Assembly: GCA_038503035.1 (NCBI GenBank)
Contig: JAVSML010025160.1
Location: forward strand, 204,258 to 268,257
Reading direction: 5' to 3'
Length of the DNA: 64,000 nt
Source of the DNA: Crocodylus rhombifer
Lineage: Eukaryota > Chordata > Crocodylia > Crocodylidae
Under the pieces are notes generated by a model that did not search any database, had not been told where the DNA came from, and saw nothing but the letters and a program-made list of their open reading frames with translations. The stretch's first letter is position 1. Each line of letters begins with the position of its first letter. Positions 9,497-22,016 of the stretch are shown here, piece after piece. The position numbers were made by a program, and so were the translations under genes.

Positions 9497-11727
9497 CTGA
9501 TCACCTTCACCATCCGCCGTAAAGCTGGCAAGTCAGTCAGCAACCCAGAAGTCCTTCACTTCAGAAAAGCCAACTTTGACAAGCTCAAGAGGCTTGTCGG
9601 TCAGGCCCTTAGGGACCAAGACCCCAGGGAGATGGGAGTTCAAGAAGAGTGGTTGCTTCTTAAGGAAGCGATCCTCAATGCGCAAGCATTCCATTCCTAT
9701 TCCTATTCCAACACGGAGGAAAGGCAGCAAGAAGGCACAGCAGCCCTCCTGGCTCTCCAAGGACCTAGCGGACCTCCTACAGCTAAAAAGGAAAGCCTAC
9801 AAAGGATGGAGGACGGGATTCACCTCCAAGGAGGATTATTCTGCGCTGGTCCGGTCCTGCAGGGAGCAAACCAGGAAAGCCAAGGCTGCAACTGAACTCC
9901 AACTAGCTTCGAGCATCAAGGACAACAAAAAGTCCTTTTTCAGATATGGGGAGCCAGAGGAAAAGCAAGGGCAATGTTGGACCCCTGCTAAACCAGATGG
10001 GGCAACTGACAACTGACGCACAGGAAAAAGCCAACCTATTAAATAGGTACTTTGCGTCAGTCTTTCATCAGTCCCATGGGACGCCCATGCCTGCTATGGG
10101 ACAGGGAGATCCGGGTGATGGGGATCCCCTACCCTCCATAAATGCTGACCTCGTAAAGGAACACCTTGAGAAGCTGGATACCTTCAAGTCAGCCAGCCCT
10201 CACAATCTGCACCCCAGGGTACTCAAGGAGCTGGCGAGCGTCATAGCCCCTGGCACGGATCTTTGAAAACTCCTGGCGCTCTGGTGTAGTTTCCGAAGAC
10301 TGGAAGAAGGCCAATGTGGTGCCAATCTTCAAGAAAGGGAGGAGAGCGGATCCGGCCTACTACAGGCCCATTACCCTGACTTCTATCCTGGGGAAGATCT
10401 TAGAAAAGTTTATTAAGGAGGCCATCCTTGATGGACTGCCCCAGGCTAACATTCTAAGGGATAGCCAGCACGGGTTTGTTGCGGGTAGGTCTTGCTTGAC
10501 CAATCTCGTTTCCTTCTATGACCAGGTGACCCATCACCTGGACGAGGGAGAAGAGATTGATGTCATATATCTTGACTTCAAAAAAGCTTTTGATCTGGTA
10601 TCCCACGATCACCTCTTGGCCAAACTGGCCAGTTGCGGCCTTGGCTCCACCACGATCCGCTGGCTAGGAAATTGGCTCTGTGGTCGAACCCAGAGGGTTG
10701 TAATCGATGGCAGTCACTCATCGTGGTGCCCTGTGACCAGTGGGGTCCCTCAAGGCTCTGTCCTGAGACCCATCCTGTTCAACATCTTCATTAATGATGT
10801 AGACATTGGAGTCAGGAGTGGACTGGCCAAGTTCGCTGATGACACCAAACTTTGGGGCAAAGCATCCACACCAGAAGATAGGTGGGTGATCCAGGCTGAC
10901 CTGGACAAGCTCAGCAAATGGGCAGACGAGAACCTCATGGTGTTTAACACCGAAAAATGCACGGTTCTCCACCTTGGGAGGAAAAACCTGCAGCTTCCTT
11001 ATAGGCTCGACAGTGCTACGTTGGATAGCACTACAGAAGAAAGAGACTTGGGGGTCATCATTGACCACAAGATGAACATGAGCCTCCAATGCCATGCTGC
11101 GGCTAAAAGCAACCAAAACGCTGGCTTGCATCCATAGATGCTTCTCGAGCAAATCCCGGGACGTCATTCTCCCCTTGTACTCGGCCTTGGTGAGGCCGCA
11201 GCTGGAGTACTGCGTCCAGTTTTGGGCTCCACAATTCAAAAAGGATGTGAAGAAGCTTGAGAGAGTCCAGAGGAGAGCCACGCGCATGATCAGAGGTCAG
11301 GAAAACAGATCTTACGATGATAGGCTGAGAGACATGGGACTCTTTAGCCTGGAAAAGCATAGGCTCAGGGGTGATCTGATGGCCACCTATACATTTATCA
11401 GGGGTGATCACCAGGATCTGGAGGAACGTTTGTTCACCAGAGCGCCCCAAGGGATGACGAGGTCGAACGGTCACAAACTCCTGCAAGACCATTTCAGGCT
11501 GGACATAAGGAAGAATTTCTTTACTGTCCGAGCCCCCAAGGTCTGCCAGCGGAGGTGGTTCAAGCACCTACACTGAACACCTTCAAGAGTAAATTGGATG
11601 CTTATCTTGCTGGGATCCTATGACCCCAGCTGACTTCCTGCCCTTTGGGCAGGGGGCTGGACTCGATGATCTCCCGAGGTCCCTTCCAGCCCTGATGTCT
11701 ATGAAAATCTATGAAATCTATTAAAAT
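9497..11727 (+). mobile_element. CR1 LINE inserted inside the minus-strand CR1
   Basis: A 5'-truncated plus-strand copy. It begins inside ORF2 at the end of the endonuclease region (ITFTIRRKAGKS) and runs through the reverse transcriptase to a canonical CR1 3' end, ggtcccttccagccctgatg, followed by repeats of ATGAAATCT type near 11700-11725. The host CR1 is cut between 'ctttcttgaag' (9496) and 'aaaatggggatattgg' (11728), which are contiguous in other copies (compare 30720-30760). Frame lesions include a deletion of about 5 bases near 10250 relative to the copy at 60555. Confidence 0.9.
10316..11137 (+). pseudogene. CR1 ORF2 reverse-transcriptase core (273 open codons)
   Basis: RNA-directed DNA polymerase used for target-primed reverse transcription. 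The fragment carries [53 protein letters not shown] and an intact active-site motif FADDTKLWG, so its catalytic aspartates are preserved. It is cut off from its upstream part by a stop at 10266, and the C-terminal part continues in another frame (11094-11576, ERVQRRATRMIRGQ). It cannot be functional as it stands, but it is the best-preserved RT core in the window. Confidence 0.85.
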
Positions 11728-12551
11728 GGGGATATTGGCCCTTTTCCAGTCCTCCAACACCTCGCCAGAGCACCATGAGTGCCCATAAAGCTGTGCCAGC
11801 GTCTCGCAATGACCTCTGCAAATTTCCTCAGCACCCTGGGGTGGAGATCATCTGGACCTACTGATTTGAATATGTCCAGTCACACCAGAAGTTCCCTGAC
11901 TAGGTCCTCACTGACCCTGGGCCTGGCTGTGCCTCTCTTAGGTCTGTCCAGAATCCCGGTGGGGGGGGGGATGTTCCAGTCCCTGCTCAGAAAAATGGAG
12001 GCAAAGAATTTGTTAAAGAGGTCAACTTTAAAGTCTGGTGTGACCACCAGATTGCCAAGCATGTCCTGCAGGGGCCCCACGTTACTTGGTGCCTTCTTTT
12101 TGCTCCCTATGTATTTAAAAAAGGACTCCTTGTTATCTTTGATCTGGGTCACTAGTCCCAGTTCTGTCTCCGCCTTAGCCTTCAGCCCTGCTACCATCTC
12201 GAACAATGGAGGTATGATCCTCCTTTGTGATGGCTCCTCCCTTCCATTGGGTGTACATCTTCTTTTTAGCTTCAAACATTCCTGAATGCCTTTGTGAGCC
12301 ATGGGGGCTTTTGAGCACTCTTGCCCCCTTGGATTCACATTGGGACTGTCACCCATTCGGGCTCAGAGGATCGTCTCCTTAAGGACCGACCACTCATCTT
12401 GGACACCCAGCTCCCCTCTCCTCTGGGATCTCAGTGCCTCCCCAACTAATCTCTTTAACTCACTGAAATCAGCCCTCCTGAAGTCAAGGGCTGCTGCCTT
12501 GCTGCAGGCCTTTGACACCCTGCACTGGATGGTGAAGTCCAGTAGGCAATG
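11728..12551 (-). mobile_element. CR1 LINE, upstream part of the interrupted minus-strand copy
   Basis: Continues the copy at 7411-9496 across the plus-strand insertion. On the minus strand, 11880-12356 encodes the linker between endonuclease and RT (QIKDNKESFFKYIGSKKKAP, NKFFASIFLSRD), with frame breaks. The CR1 match stops near 12551 (ggtgaagtccagtaggcaat on the plus strand) and hAT sequence follows. Confidence 0.85.
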
Positions 12552-12847
12552 GTGGAATTCACACAAGGGACCTCCCACACGCTCCTGTGGGATATTCCAT
12601 CTGCCCCCGGATTACAGCATTCATGAGTTGCGCCTGGTACCTCCAGGTATGCAGTAAAAACATTTAAAGCTGTGCCTATGGCCAAATCGCTGATTCTCCA
12701 AATCAGCATTAAATTGTCAGATTCGGATTCGGCCAAATTGAATCGGGGACAGTGATCCAAATCAATGAATTGAATCACTGCCCCCAATTTGTGCCAAATA
12801 GAAATCCAAACTGAATATGGCCTGTTCTTCACACCCCTAACAAATGC

Positions 12848-15100
12848 AAACATTATTTTCCAAACTCCTTCCACTGCAGTACCAGCCAGAGCCCTAAAGT
12901 CTCTACAGAAGCTGGTGAAATAGTAACTGCAAAAATCTGGGAAATTAAACAAACAAAGGAGTAAGTCCATGTCTCTATGCTTCTCAGAAGGCTGTAAACC
13001 AGTAGCCATATTTATCTTGTACAACTAGACAAGGCAATACAATGGGAAAAATTTGCATATTATGAAAACTGTACTATAGCGGGTACATCCTAAGGAGAAA
13101 ACTACCACCAAACAAAGCATTTGTCTCAGTTATTAGCTGCTTTCTTGAACCCATTTACCAAATTATCTAAAAAAGAAAGAATGAAGCATTCAACACTTCA
13201 ATATGTCACTTCTAGAAAATTAAAGCCAGTTCGGCAAGCAAGTCTGTCTCTAGTTCTAGCACAACTTTGTGTGATCTGCCTGCCATAGTTCTACTATCTT
13301 TACAAAATAATTACCCCAGCCTTTTCCCAATAAGGATTTTAAATATGGTAACAAGATAGTTCATCATTCATAATATCCAAGATCCCCAAAAAGTCAAGAG
13401 ATGTAAATTAATAAAAAAACAAAAATGTCAACCCACAAAACCCACAGAATTAAAACACACTCTTTTGGCAGTATCGACAAGCTCTCAATAGCTTGGCCTT
13501 TCCTCGCAGGCTGGCACAGAAACTTAAAATTAAATATTAAAAATGCAGTTTAACAGATATTACAAACAGCAGCCTATTGCAGATGGTGGTAGAAGATATT
13601 GCCAGGTTTTGAAAATATAAAATAAGGATCTCTTTGAAAAGTGCTGTGCCAGCTGGCAAACAGTTTTCCTATAAAGGCCTGGACACATCTCTCCTTGGGA
13701 ACAAAAAGAAAGCAAATCTAAAATGTCAGTTAGGTTTAGGGAATAGTAATTTTATTTTTAATGTCTAAAATTAGTACATCCTTTATGCAATGCATTTTTA
13801 AACACATTCTCCTCTTAAACTTTGAGTTTTGAATCCTTCTCCTGCTCTTTTCCTGCACATCTGCAGTTTTTATTTTCTGCCCACCATTAGGCTTCCAGTT
13901 TTCTCATCCATCTGGCTTCCTTCCTGCTGACTCAGGTCTTTGCAAAACTACAGCAAGCACGGAAGCCTCACACTTTTAAGAGAATTTGTAAGCAGGCAAG
14001 TGCTTTTCTGCTAGCACAAACAGTTGAGGAGATAAATACTGGGGACTGGGTCCCAAATCTGCTGGGGTAGTCATGAGGGGTGGGGAAAGGAGTACTCTGC
14101 AACTGATGAAGTAATCTACCTGCATTCTCACCTTTACTATAATGTTTCAGCAACTCATTTAATGTTGACCATTGTAGATTAATCTGCATTATCTACAGAT
14201 GAACCAGAAGGAAATTTGCATGAAATTTTAGTCCCAGTAATCCACACCACCCATACAACTCCTGGAAAAATAACTATTTTAATACCAGCTTTACCATATT
14301 GAATTTTTCTGAAGATGAAAACTTAAAAAAAAAAAATATCTGGTGGACAGATCAATTTAGTGCAAGTAAAAACAAACCAAACACACATGCCAATGGGTTA
14401 CTCTTCATTGTGGGTAAGTGATATAAAAAAAAATCTCCAGTTAAAATAAGTTATTACATAACTCAAAGACAGGAATAGCCACAGCCAAATAAAATAAGCA
14501 ATTTCATACCTACAACACTTATTCATGCAATTATTTCCTACTCATGCAAGTAATTGCATTTTCACTTTAAAAAGGAACATTTTATTAGCACTGAAGCCAA
14601 TTAAAACTAATTTTGACAGTATGTGTTACTAAAATTGCAAATGTGGTTATAGGATCAAGAACTGTTATCAACCATTCTACACAATAATTTAACACAGAAA
14701 AAACAACACAGTAAATTACTTTATTAAAACTAAATAGGAATTTAATTGGGCAAAAAAATAGTCATCTTTCCCAAAATCTAACCACTACTGTGTGTTTAAT
14801 AGGTTTATAGTTTCAAGAAGTGGGACTTTTAGAGCTCTGCTTTTCTCTCACCCAAAGCCTTCAAAATATCCTGTTAAAAAAAGTGGTAATATCTGTTATT
14901 TTTATTCCATTTCTCTTACCACTTTTTGAAAATCCACTACAAAAACACCATGAGTGCAAAAGCATTCTTCATCTGCCAGGCGAAACCTGCATAGCAAGTG
15001 GCACATAATACTTCTAAAGTTCCAAACTCCAATGATGTCAAACTTTTCTTCCTACAGGCGGAGTGGAGTTAGTCAGGCTACATCTAAACTGATGAGAAAA
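12848..15100. other. AT-rich intronic sequence, no gene seen
   Basis: Single-copy-looking, with A-rich runs (for example near 14325). No convincing frame, exon or repeat family was recognised. Confidence 0.55.
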
Positions 15101-15104
15101 TGCA

Positions 15105-15957
15105 GTTATACTAGAGAATAGGCTGGAAATTCAGGCCAACCTGGACAGTCTCATAAAGGTGGGTGGATCAAAACCTGATCACATTCAACACAGAGAAATG
15201 TAAGGTGTTCCACCTCAGGAGAAAGAACTCACATCATACTTACAGGCTCGGCAGTACTGCACTCACTAGCATCACGATCAGAAAAGACTTGGGGATCATG
15301 CTTGACCACAAGATGAACACGAGCCACCAATGCAATGCCACAGCCGGCAAAACAAATAAAACTCTGCATCTACCAATGCAACTCAAACAAGACCCCAGAA
15401 GTCATCCTCCCACTTTACTTGGCCCTGGTGAGGCCACAGCTGGAGTACTGCATCCAATTCTAGGCTCCACACTTTAGAAAGTATGTGGAGATGCTTGAGA
15501 GAGTCCAGAGGAGAGCCACATGCATGATTACAGGTCAAGAGAACAGGCCTTATGAGAAGAGGCTGAGAGGAATGGGACTCTTTAGCCTGGAGAAGCAAAG
15601 GTTCAGGGGTGACTTGGTGCAGCCTATAAGGGGTGTGCATCAGGAACTGGGATAATGTCTGTTCACCAAGGCACCCCAAGGGAAAACAAGGTCTAACCAG
15701 CACAACCTGTTGGAAGACCATTTTAAACTGGATGTAAGGAAAAGCTTCTTTACGAGTCTCCAGAGTCTAGAATAGACTCCCTCCAGAAGTGCTGCAAGCA
15801 CCTAGTCTAGATACCTTTAAGAAACACTTGGATGCTTATCTTGCTGGGGTGATCTGACCCCAGTTGACTTCCTGCCCCTTGGGCAGGAGGCTGGACCCCA
15901 TGATCTCACGAGGTTCCTTCTAACCCCAATGTCGATGAAATCCATGACATCTATAAC
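15105..15957 (+). mobile_element. CR1 LINE, 3' fragment
   Basis: 5'-truncated copy covering the C-terminal part of ORF2 and the 3' end. The frame 15163-15477 contains ITFNTEKCKVFHLRRKNS and RKDLGIMLDHKMNTSHQC, the region just after the RT active site. It ends with tgacttcctgccccttgggc and 'gtcgatgaaatccatgac'. Multiple frame lesions. Confidence 0.85.
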
Positions 15958-17019
15958 GGAAGTTAGGTAGCTATATTTATGCTGTATATACAAGGTCAAA
16001 TGATCTGGGAGAACTCTCCCAAGTTTGCTTTCCTGGTAGAAAAACTTACCCAGAGATCCCCTGAACAAACATTTGAATGCTGAGCCCCGCCTAAAAACAG
16101 AGAGCTTGCAGTACTGACACTGCGCAACCAAAGGGCCCCTGAGCCTAGATCTCAGTGTGCTCTTCAGGTTCCCTCAGCCTGATCGGAGACAGATGGCAGC
16201 AGTGTACAGGGCAGCCTTAGTTAGCCAACCCAGTATGCTCAGGGTTAACCTGAATCTCCCTATTACACAAGGTGGGGATTGTGAAAGAAGCATGTTCTGC
16301 TCCCTGCTTGCCTTGAGCAGTAGAGTCCAGTGAACAACACACCATCTCCTGGGGGTAGAGCAAGACAGAGATGCAGAGCAAATCATCCTAGGATACTGAA
16401 GGACTGTATTGTGGCTTCTCTCAGCAGAGAATGTGTAGAGACATTCACTCTCCAAGAAGAACCTCTCCCAAGAGCAATTTAACAATTTGTTCCAAGGTTA
16501 TTTTTCTACCATTTTTGCTCTGGAAGAAAAATCCTGAGTATCTGTACACTTGTGGTTTCTCCTAGGAAAGCAGTGATGTTTCCAGGAGGAACAATGTCTG
16601 TATGTGGCCATAGCCTCCAAAGCTGGTCCAAGCTGTATTAGCATTTATTAGGGGGGGGGGGGGAAAAGGAGGGAGGGGGGAACAAATCATGTAAAAAACA
16701 CACACTTGAAAAAAACTTAAAAAAAAAAAAAAAATCAATTAATCTTTTCCTAACATACTTGCTAAGGGCTTAAGTTCATCCCACAAAAGTTGGTGTCTAT
16801 AGGTATTGTTGTTAACAACTAATTTTGTGGCTATGGATACAGAAACATTTTAATTTAAAAAATGTAACACTGTGTGTGGTCAACAAGACTATTTTTAACA
16901 TGATGGTCAACCACTGTTAAAATTACATGTACCAAGATGTCATTTTTGATACATGGACAGACCCTACTGCTGAAGAGAACTTTTTCCCCCTCCATTCTGA
17001 TTTAAATGTTTCCTATAAA
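15958..17019. other. Intronic sequence with a purine-rich tract, no gene seen
   Basis: G-rich/A-rich run at about 16650-16682 and an A-rich run near 16720-16735. Otherwise single-copy-looking. Confidence 0.5.
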
Positions 17020-17711
17020 ACTAGAAACAGAAAGTTACACATAAAGCGGTTTAAGTGATCAGAAACTGATTTAAACTTGTAACAGAACAGATATTCAGTG
17101 CACATAAACTAGTTCAAAATGGCTGAAACTGGTTTAAGATAAACCTGGTTGAATGTAGTATCAGACTTAACGGATTTTGGTCAAACCAGTTTATGAAACT
17201 TTTGTCCCAGACCCCTTCCTTCTTCAAGTTAAATCACAGTCCCCCAGCATCCCTTGTAGCCCTGGGCTGGGCTGTGCTGCCTGTTCCAGAGAGCAGGGCT
17301 GGCCCTGTCCCTCTGCTCCCTAGCCAAGGCAGTGAGGGCTAGCTGACAAGGGAGTATGGGGTGGGAGGGGAGGGGAGGCAAGCCTGGCTTGGGATGCAAC
17401 CCAGGCTACAACACCCCTTCCCCCACTCAAACTTACTGCTGGCTGCAACTGTGGCTACAAATTCCAGAGGCATCTGGAAGCAGGAAGAGGAAGGGATGAC
17501 CCTGCAGAACCCTGCTGCTGTCTCAGAGACTTCAGGGGCAGCAGAAAGAGGAAGTGAACACACAGCCAGAGAGCCACGTTTTAGTGCCCCTGGATTCTGG
17601 CCTGAGCCACTGCAGGCCTATGGCTGCATTTCCTGAATCAAAGGTCAATGTAACCTGCTAAGACTGAATCAATTCAGCCTTGGGCTTTTTGACTGACTGT
17701 ACCTAGTCTAA
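17020..17711. mobile_element. Interspersed DNA-transposon-like repeat (family shared with about 34024-35327)
   Basis: It shares long stretches with the copy at 34043: 'cagtttaagtgatca', 'caaaatggctgaaactg', 'cagtcccccagcat'. Both end in 'cagcc(t)..gggctttttgactg'-type sequence. The ends are weakly inverted (ctagaaacag on the left; ctgtacctag on the right). The core is GC-rich. The terminal 'ctgtacctagtctaa' also occurs at the end of the small element at about 59391-59570. Confidence 0.5.
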
Positions 17712-18296
17712 ATGATGATTATTTTTGACAAATTGCTATGTATTTGCATTATCAAGAAGCCTTTATGTTAGAAGGTAGTCCTTAGGGAGAACTTTCTAGT
17801 TTCTACAGAATTAACACCTTTGCATAATACAGCAGTAAATCAAACTAAAGTACAACAACATAAAATGTAGCCTCCTGTTTCCTAATGAACTTTCTTACCA
17901 GCTAGTTATTTTGCCAGGGCTCAGAAACAATTTTTTATAGTTTGTTCTATATCAGCTCTATAAAGTTGTTTCAATTAAACATGATGGAGGATTCAAATCT
18001 CCACAAATTCACTCCAATTGTCAAGTGCCTTTCAGAAGTCACTACTTTACTAGTCTGCTGCAAGCCTTTTAGGCTAGATAGACATCACCCCATGAAGTGG
18101 ATCATCTGTGCCAGAACGTGTCCCAAAACAGCCAATACACTCCATTGGGTAAAACGCATTGTTTGTTGCCCTGCTCGTTGATGGTGTTGGACAACAGGTG
18201 ACATGTTCTCCAGGGTCTTGAGTGCCCTGGGATTCCCATACAGAATCAGGCTCTTCCAGCCATGGAAGCACTTGCCTGGCTTTCTCCACTTCAAGA
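17712..18296. other. Intronic sequence, no gene seen
   Basis: Single-copy-looking, becoming GC-richer after 18070. A minus-strand frame across 18074-18526 is repetitive and not a recognised protein. Confidence 0.45.
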
Positions 18297-18545
18297 TTCC
18301 CTGGAATGCCTCTCTTTGAGCACATTTCTGTAGGCAGGGAAGTCAAGGTTTTCCATTTCCAGAGATGTGCCCCTGGGATATAAAGATATGTCCAGAGATC
18401 CTGAGGTGCATCTCTGCAAGCAGTAAACCCCAATTTTCCCTGCTTTGAGATGTGTCCTGAGGTTCCCTGGGGCACCTCTCTAGGTAAGGAAAGCAAGGTA
18501 GGGGATTGAGGGGCCCAATCCTGCACAGGAATTCCTGGGGCACAG
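18297..18545. repeat. Degenerate tandem repeat, about 70-120-bp spacing, three units
   Basis: Three diverged units share the order 'g(t)gc(c/a)tctct...gcag(g)', then 'ccctg', then 'gagatgtg(c/t)cc' or 'ttccctggg'. They start near 18308, 18399 and 18471. Confidence 0.4.
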
Positions 18546-19896
18546 AGTAGGGCCCCTTAAATCCCCAGAGCCAGACTGCCCACACTCTCCTACCACAAAG
18601 CAAATACATGTCTGCCACTAAACAGTGACACAAAATAACATCACTCTTGTCATGGCCACACACTTTCCTTGGCCTTTTTGCTGCCATAAAATGTTTTGGT
18701 AATGTCCAATTCCACCCTTAGATTGCACCCACATTTACCCAAGAGCTTAATTTTACCCAAAATATTTTTCTTGACAAGAATTCTCTAGTGTATAACCATT
18801 CAGTTTCCCACACAAAATGTTTTCTTTCAAATAACATGCTCCTTTTTTCACTTTTGATGCGATATTTTTAAGTGTATAGCCACACAAAAATATAGCTTTA
18901 TGGCAACTAATAAGCAGCTGTGGTTTTCTAGTTGAAAAACAAAATTAATACAAATTTTCATATTTATTATTACTAAAATATCTTCCACAAAAAAGATCCC
19001 ATGTACAGAATATAAGCAATTTATCACTAATCAATTGGGAAAGTTCTAACCGCAGTTTAGAGTTGGAAAGTATTTGTGGTCAAAAGTGAGATATCCTTCT
19101 TCATATATATTTTAGATGCACAACAAAACAAAACAGATTATTCACTAGTTGCCAGCAAGCTGCTTTGCTTTTTTCTTTTTAATATTTGAATAAATAGATG
19201 GCCATTCAGTCAAAACATTAATCCATCCACCAAAACCAAAACACAAAATAGATCCAAGTCTAATCATAATGAGGGATGTACCACTGCAATACGATGGAAC
19301 CATGATGCGATACACCAGAACAATACCCAAACATTAGGTTTACAAAACTTGCATACAGCTTATTACATGTTATTTCCTGCTTATACATAATAAATATTAA
19401 AATGCTACACTCTACTACATTAGATACTCAACATCAACAGTTTCAGTTAAATAATGATATTGAACCTCAGTCCCTTGACATCCTGAACACCTTTGAATGC
19501 TAGAGGCCTACATGGATTTAAAGTCACCTGTAAACTTTTCACAACAGAATGTTGGACTATGAAATGTTACAAATAACTTTAAGTAGGACATCTTAACTAC
19601 TGACCAAATGCTTGGTGACAAGCTGCCATTGCTGGAAAAACCTTATATTCAAATATTGCATAAGGTATAGACCTCTATATAAAATGTTATTTTCCATCAC
19701 TGTCATCCAGATACTGACTTGTTCCCTTGTGACTGCAAGTTAAAGCAACTTCCAGTCATAAAAAGAGTAATTTGCCTCTTCACCACTATGAATCATACCA
19801 CAAATACTGATGAAAATATATTTTCCTTGGAAAACAGTCTGTCTAGACTACTTAAATTGAATGTACACTACATATATAGACCCTGTCATTTAACCT

Positions 19897-19929
<33 letters not shown>

Positions 19930-20207
19930 TGATAGTGGTCAACTTTTTATCTTGGTAAATAAAATGAACAGCTAGCTACTGGTAATACTTTCTTCACTGA
20001 TCACAGTGCACTTGTTGCAATGAAGAATCCTGAATAATTTTTACCATCTGTAGGACATAAACAAAAAAAAAAACCCACTGAGTTGAATAAATTTACTTGT
20101 TGACTCCGAAGTGAGAATCTCCTCTCATTCTATTTGTCTACTGATTCCATCTCCATGTTCCAAATCAGAGACCAATGTTACACTGGGTCAATTCGATGTA
20201 AACTGTG
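18546..20207. other. AT-rich intronic sequence with A28 tract
   Basis: Single-copy-looking. It contains an uninterrupted run of 28 A at 19901-19928. No adjacent retroposon body was recognised, so its origin is unclear. Confidence 0.55.
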
Positions 20208-20891
20208 GCTATGTGTAGACGAAACAAGAGGTGTGTGCGCATGAAACTTTAAAGTGGCCTAATACCTTTGCACCACTTCAATGGTGTTTGCACACCTCGG
20301 TGGCATACTGCACATTAATTCCAGCTGCTGTAGGAAATTTGGTGGCGTAATTAATGCATTTTAAATGACCTGGGGTGCAGCAAATTAAAACTCCTTCAAG
20401 GAGTTTAAATTTGCTGCCCCTACAGCTCTGGAGCAAAGCACCAGGCTCTGTGCAGCTCAGGGGCTCTACAGGAAGCCCTGCAAGCAGCTTGGCAGCAGCC
20501 CAGAAAAGCAGGCTCCACCCCAAGAAAAGCATCAAGTGTGATCTTCCCCTCCCCCCCCATCCTGCCTGACTGCTTCAGCTGCGCAGGGGCCCAGTGCTTC
20601 CCTCTCTGGCTGCAATGTCCCCTGGGACCACCTGAGCTGGGTGCCTATGAGCAGGTGCCACCTTGGGGGGGGCCTCTGCTGCTGCCAAGGGAAGCACCAG
20701 CCCCTCCCTCCCCCCCGTCAACCTAGGGACAACTCCACCCACCAGCACCTCACCCTCCCCTCCCCGCCAGAGAGGCAGATAAGTCAGTGGGGTATGTGCA
20801 CAACACAAGGGTTTAATTCGCCCCAAATTGAAGCAGTGTTTTTTAAAACCCCCCACCTCAATTTAGGACCCCTGTTTCATCTACACATGCA
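20208..20891. mobile_element. Terminal-inverted-repeat element (non-autonomous)
   Basis: The left end ctatgtgtagacgaaac is inverted at the right end as gtttcatctacacatgc (reverse complement gcatgtgtagatgaaac). The core is GC-rich and non-coding. A striking 41-bp near-palindrome lies at 20377-20417. Confidence 0.6.
20377..20417. repeat. 41-bp near-perfect palindrome
   Basis: 20-bp arms (gcagcaaattaaaactcctt / aaggagtttaaatttgctgc) flank a single C. Only one base pair is mismatched. Confidence 0.9.
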
Positions 20892-22016
20892 CTAACTAAC
20901 TCCCAGAATCTCACAGTACATATGTGGGAGGGAATAGGGGGTAAAGCGAGCAGAATGAGGAAACATGCTCCAGCAGTCTACTAGTTCACACAAAATTAAT
21001 TTTGTAATTAGCCATGATTGTTAAATTCAGTAAAAAGAGGGTTGTCCTTGTCTTCTGATGCTCTAACAACATTTAATTTCCAGAAAATACTTCTGATTTC
21101 TCTCTAATGCTTTAGAAGATATATTAAAGGATCAAGACATAAAGAATGGGATTCACTGCATCACCACAAGTACTGGAAACACATAGTTGTAAATAAGCTC
21201 ATATGTAATATTAATCACATGCACAACGGCTTGCAGGCACGAGGCCTATATTTATAGACTTTTGATGCATAATATAATTTTATATAAAGGGTTTTTTCCA
21301 CTCCACCTATAATTTGAGCACAGACTAGCTGACATTGTCCCCTTGAAGTTCTGTTGCAGAAAAGTCAGCAAACTCAAAGCACTGGGGAACCTCAACCTGG
21401 CCTCAAACTTTGCCAGGAAACCAAGGAACAACAACAGAAAGAGGACCACCCACCATGTGTTATTCATAATACCTAACCATATAGCATATTACCACATGAT
21501 ATATAGTGCAGGTCTAAAAACTAGATTTACATGAAGAATACAAGCCAGGACGATGAGCTTGAGTAACCAACCAATTGCCAGTTTATGCAATTCTCTGAAA
21601 AGGCTCTCAGACATATTTTACTTCTTTGCTGTTTGTGGTTTGTTGCCTGTTGTGTATCTGCGCTGACAGAGTTTACCTGATGTTGCAAGTTACGATTTAT
21701 ATATTATTCTGTATTCATGCATATGGATAATTTTAGCATCCATCCTTTGGGACCCACCATAATATAAAGGACTTTTCCGTCATAATTTAGATTATTTGAC
21801 TGTTATACTACTACCAATTTGATGTATGGGGTTTATGTGCACAAAAATAAATATGATTCAGAAAAAATCTGCTTTGTAATTCTCCATTGCCAAGATGAAA
21901 AATAAAGAAGTGGTTTCACATATTTATACACCCACACAGTAAAATGTTTCTTTAAATCTCAATCTGCTAACTGGCATATCTGTCTAGGATCCAATCCAAG
22001 ACAAAAAAAGTATTAA
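20892..22016. other. AT-rich intronic sequence, no gene seen
   Basis: Single-copy-looking intron with no recognised exon or repeat. Confidence 0.5.

Larger units (their letters stand above)
6923..12839. mobile_element. hAT-like DNA transposon, split by nested CR1 insertions
   Basis: The ends are tagggctgag (6923) and, in reverse complement, taggggtgtg (12839). The flanking 8-mers gcaaatgc (6915-6922) and acaaatgc (12840-12847) match at 7 of 8 positions, as expected of a hAT target-site duplication. The arms continue as an inverted repeat: the 'gcagcttttaatgttttttct' region at about 7099-7119 has its counterpart at 12645-12670, and both run into ggtacc. Hence 6923-7410 and about 12552-12839 are one element opened by a minus-strand CR1. 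No transposase frame is seen. Confidence 0.8.

Noticed and set aside
19901..19928. A28 tract as the tail of a processed pseudogene or SINE
   Set aside because: No retroposed body or target duplication could be found beside it.
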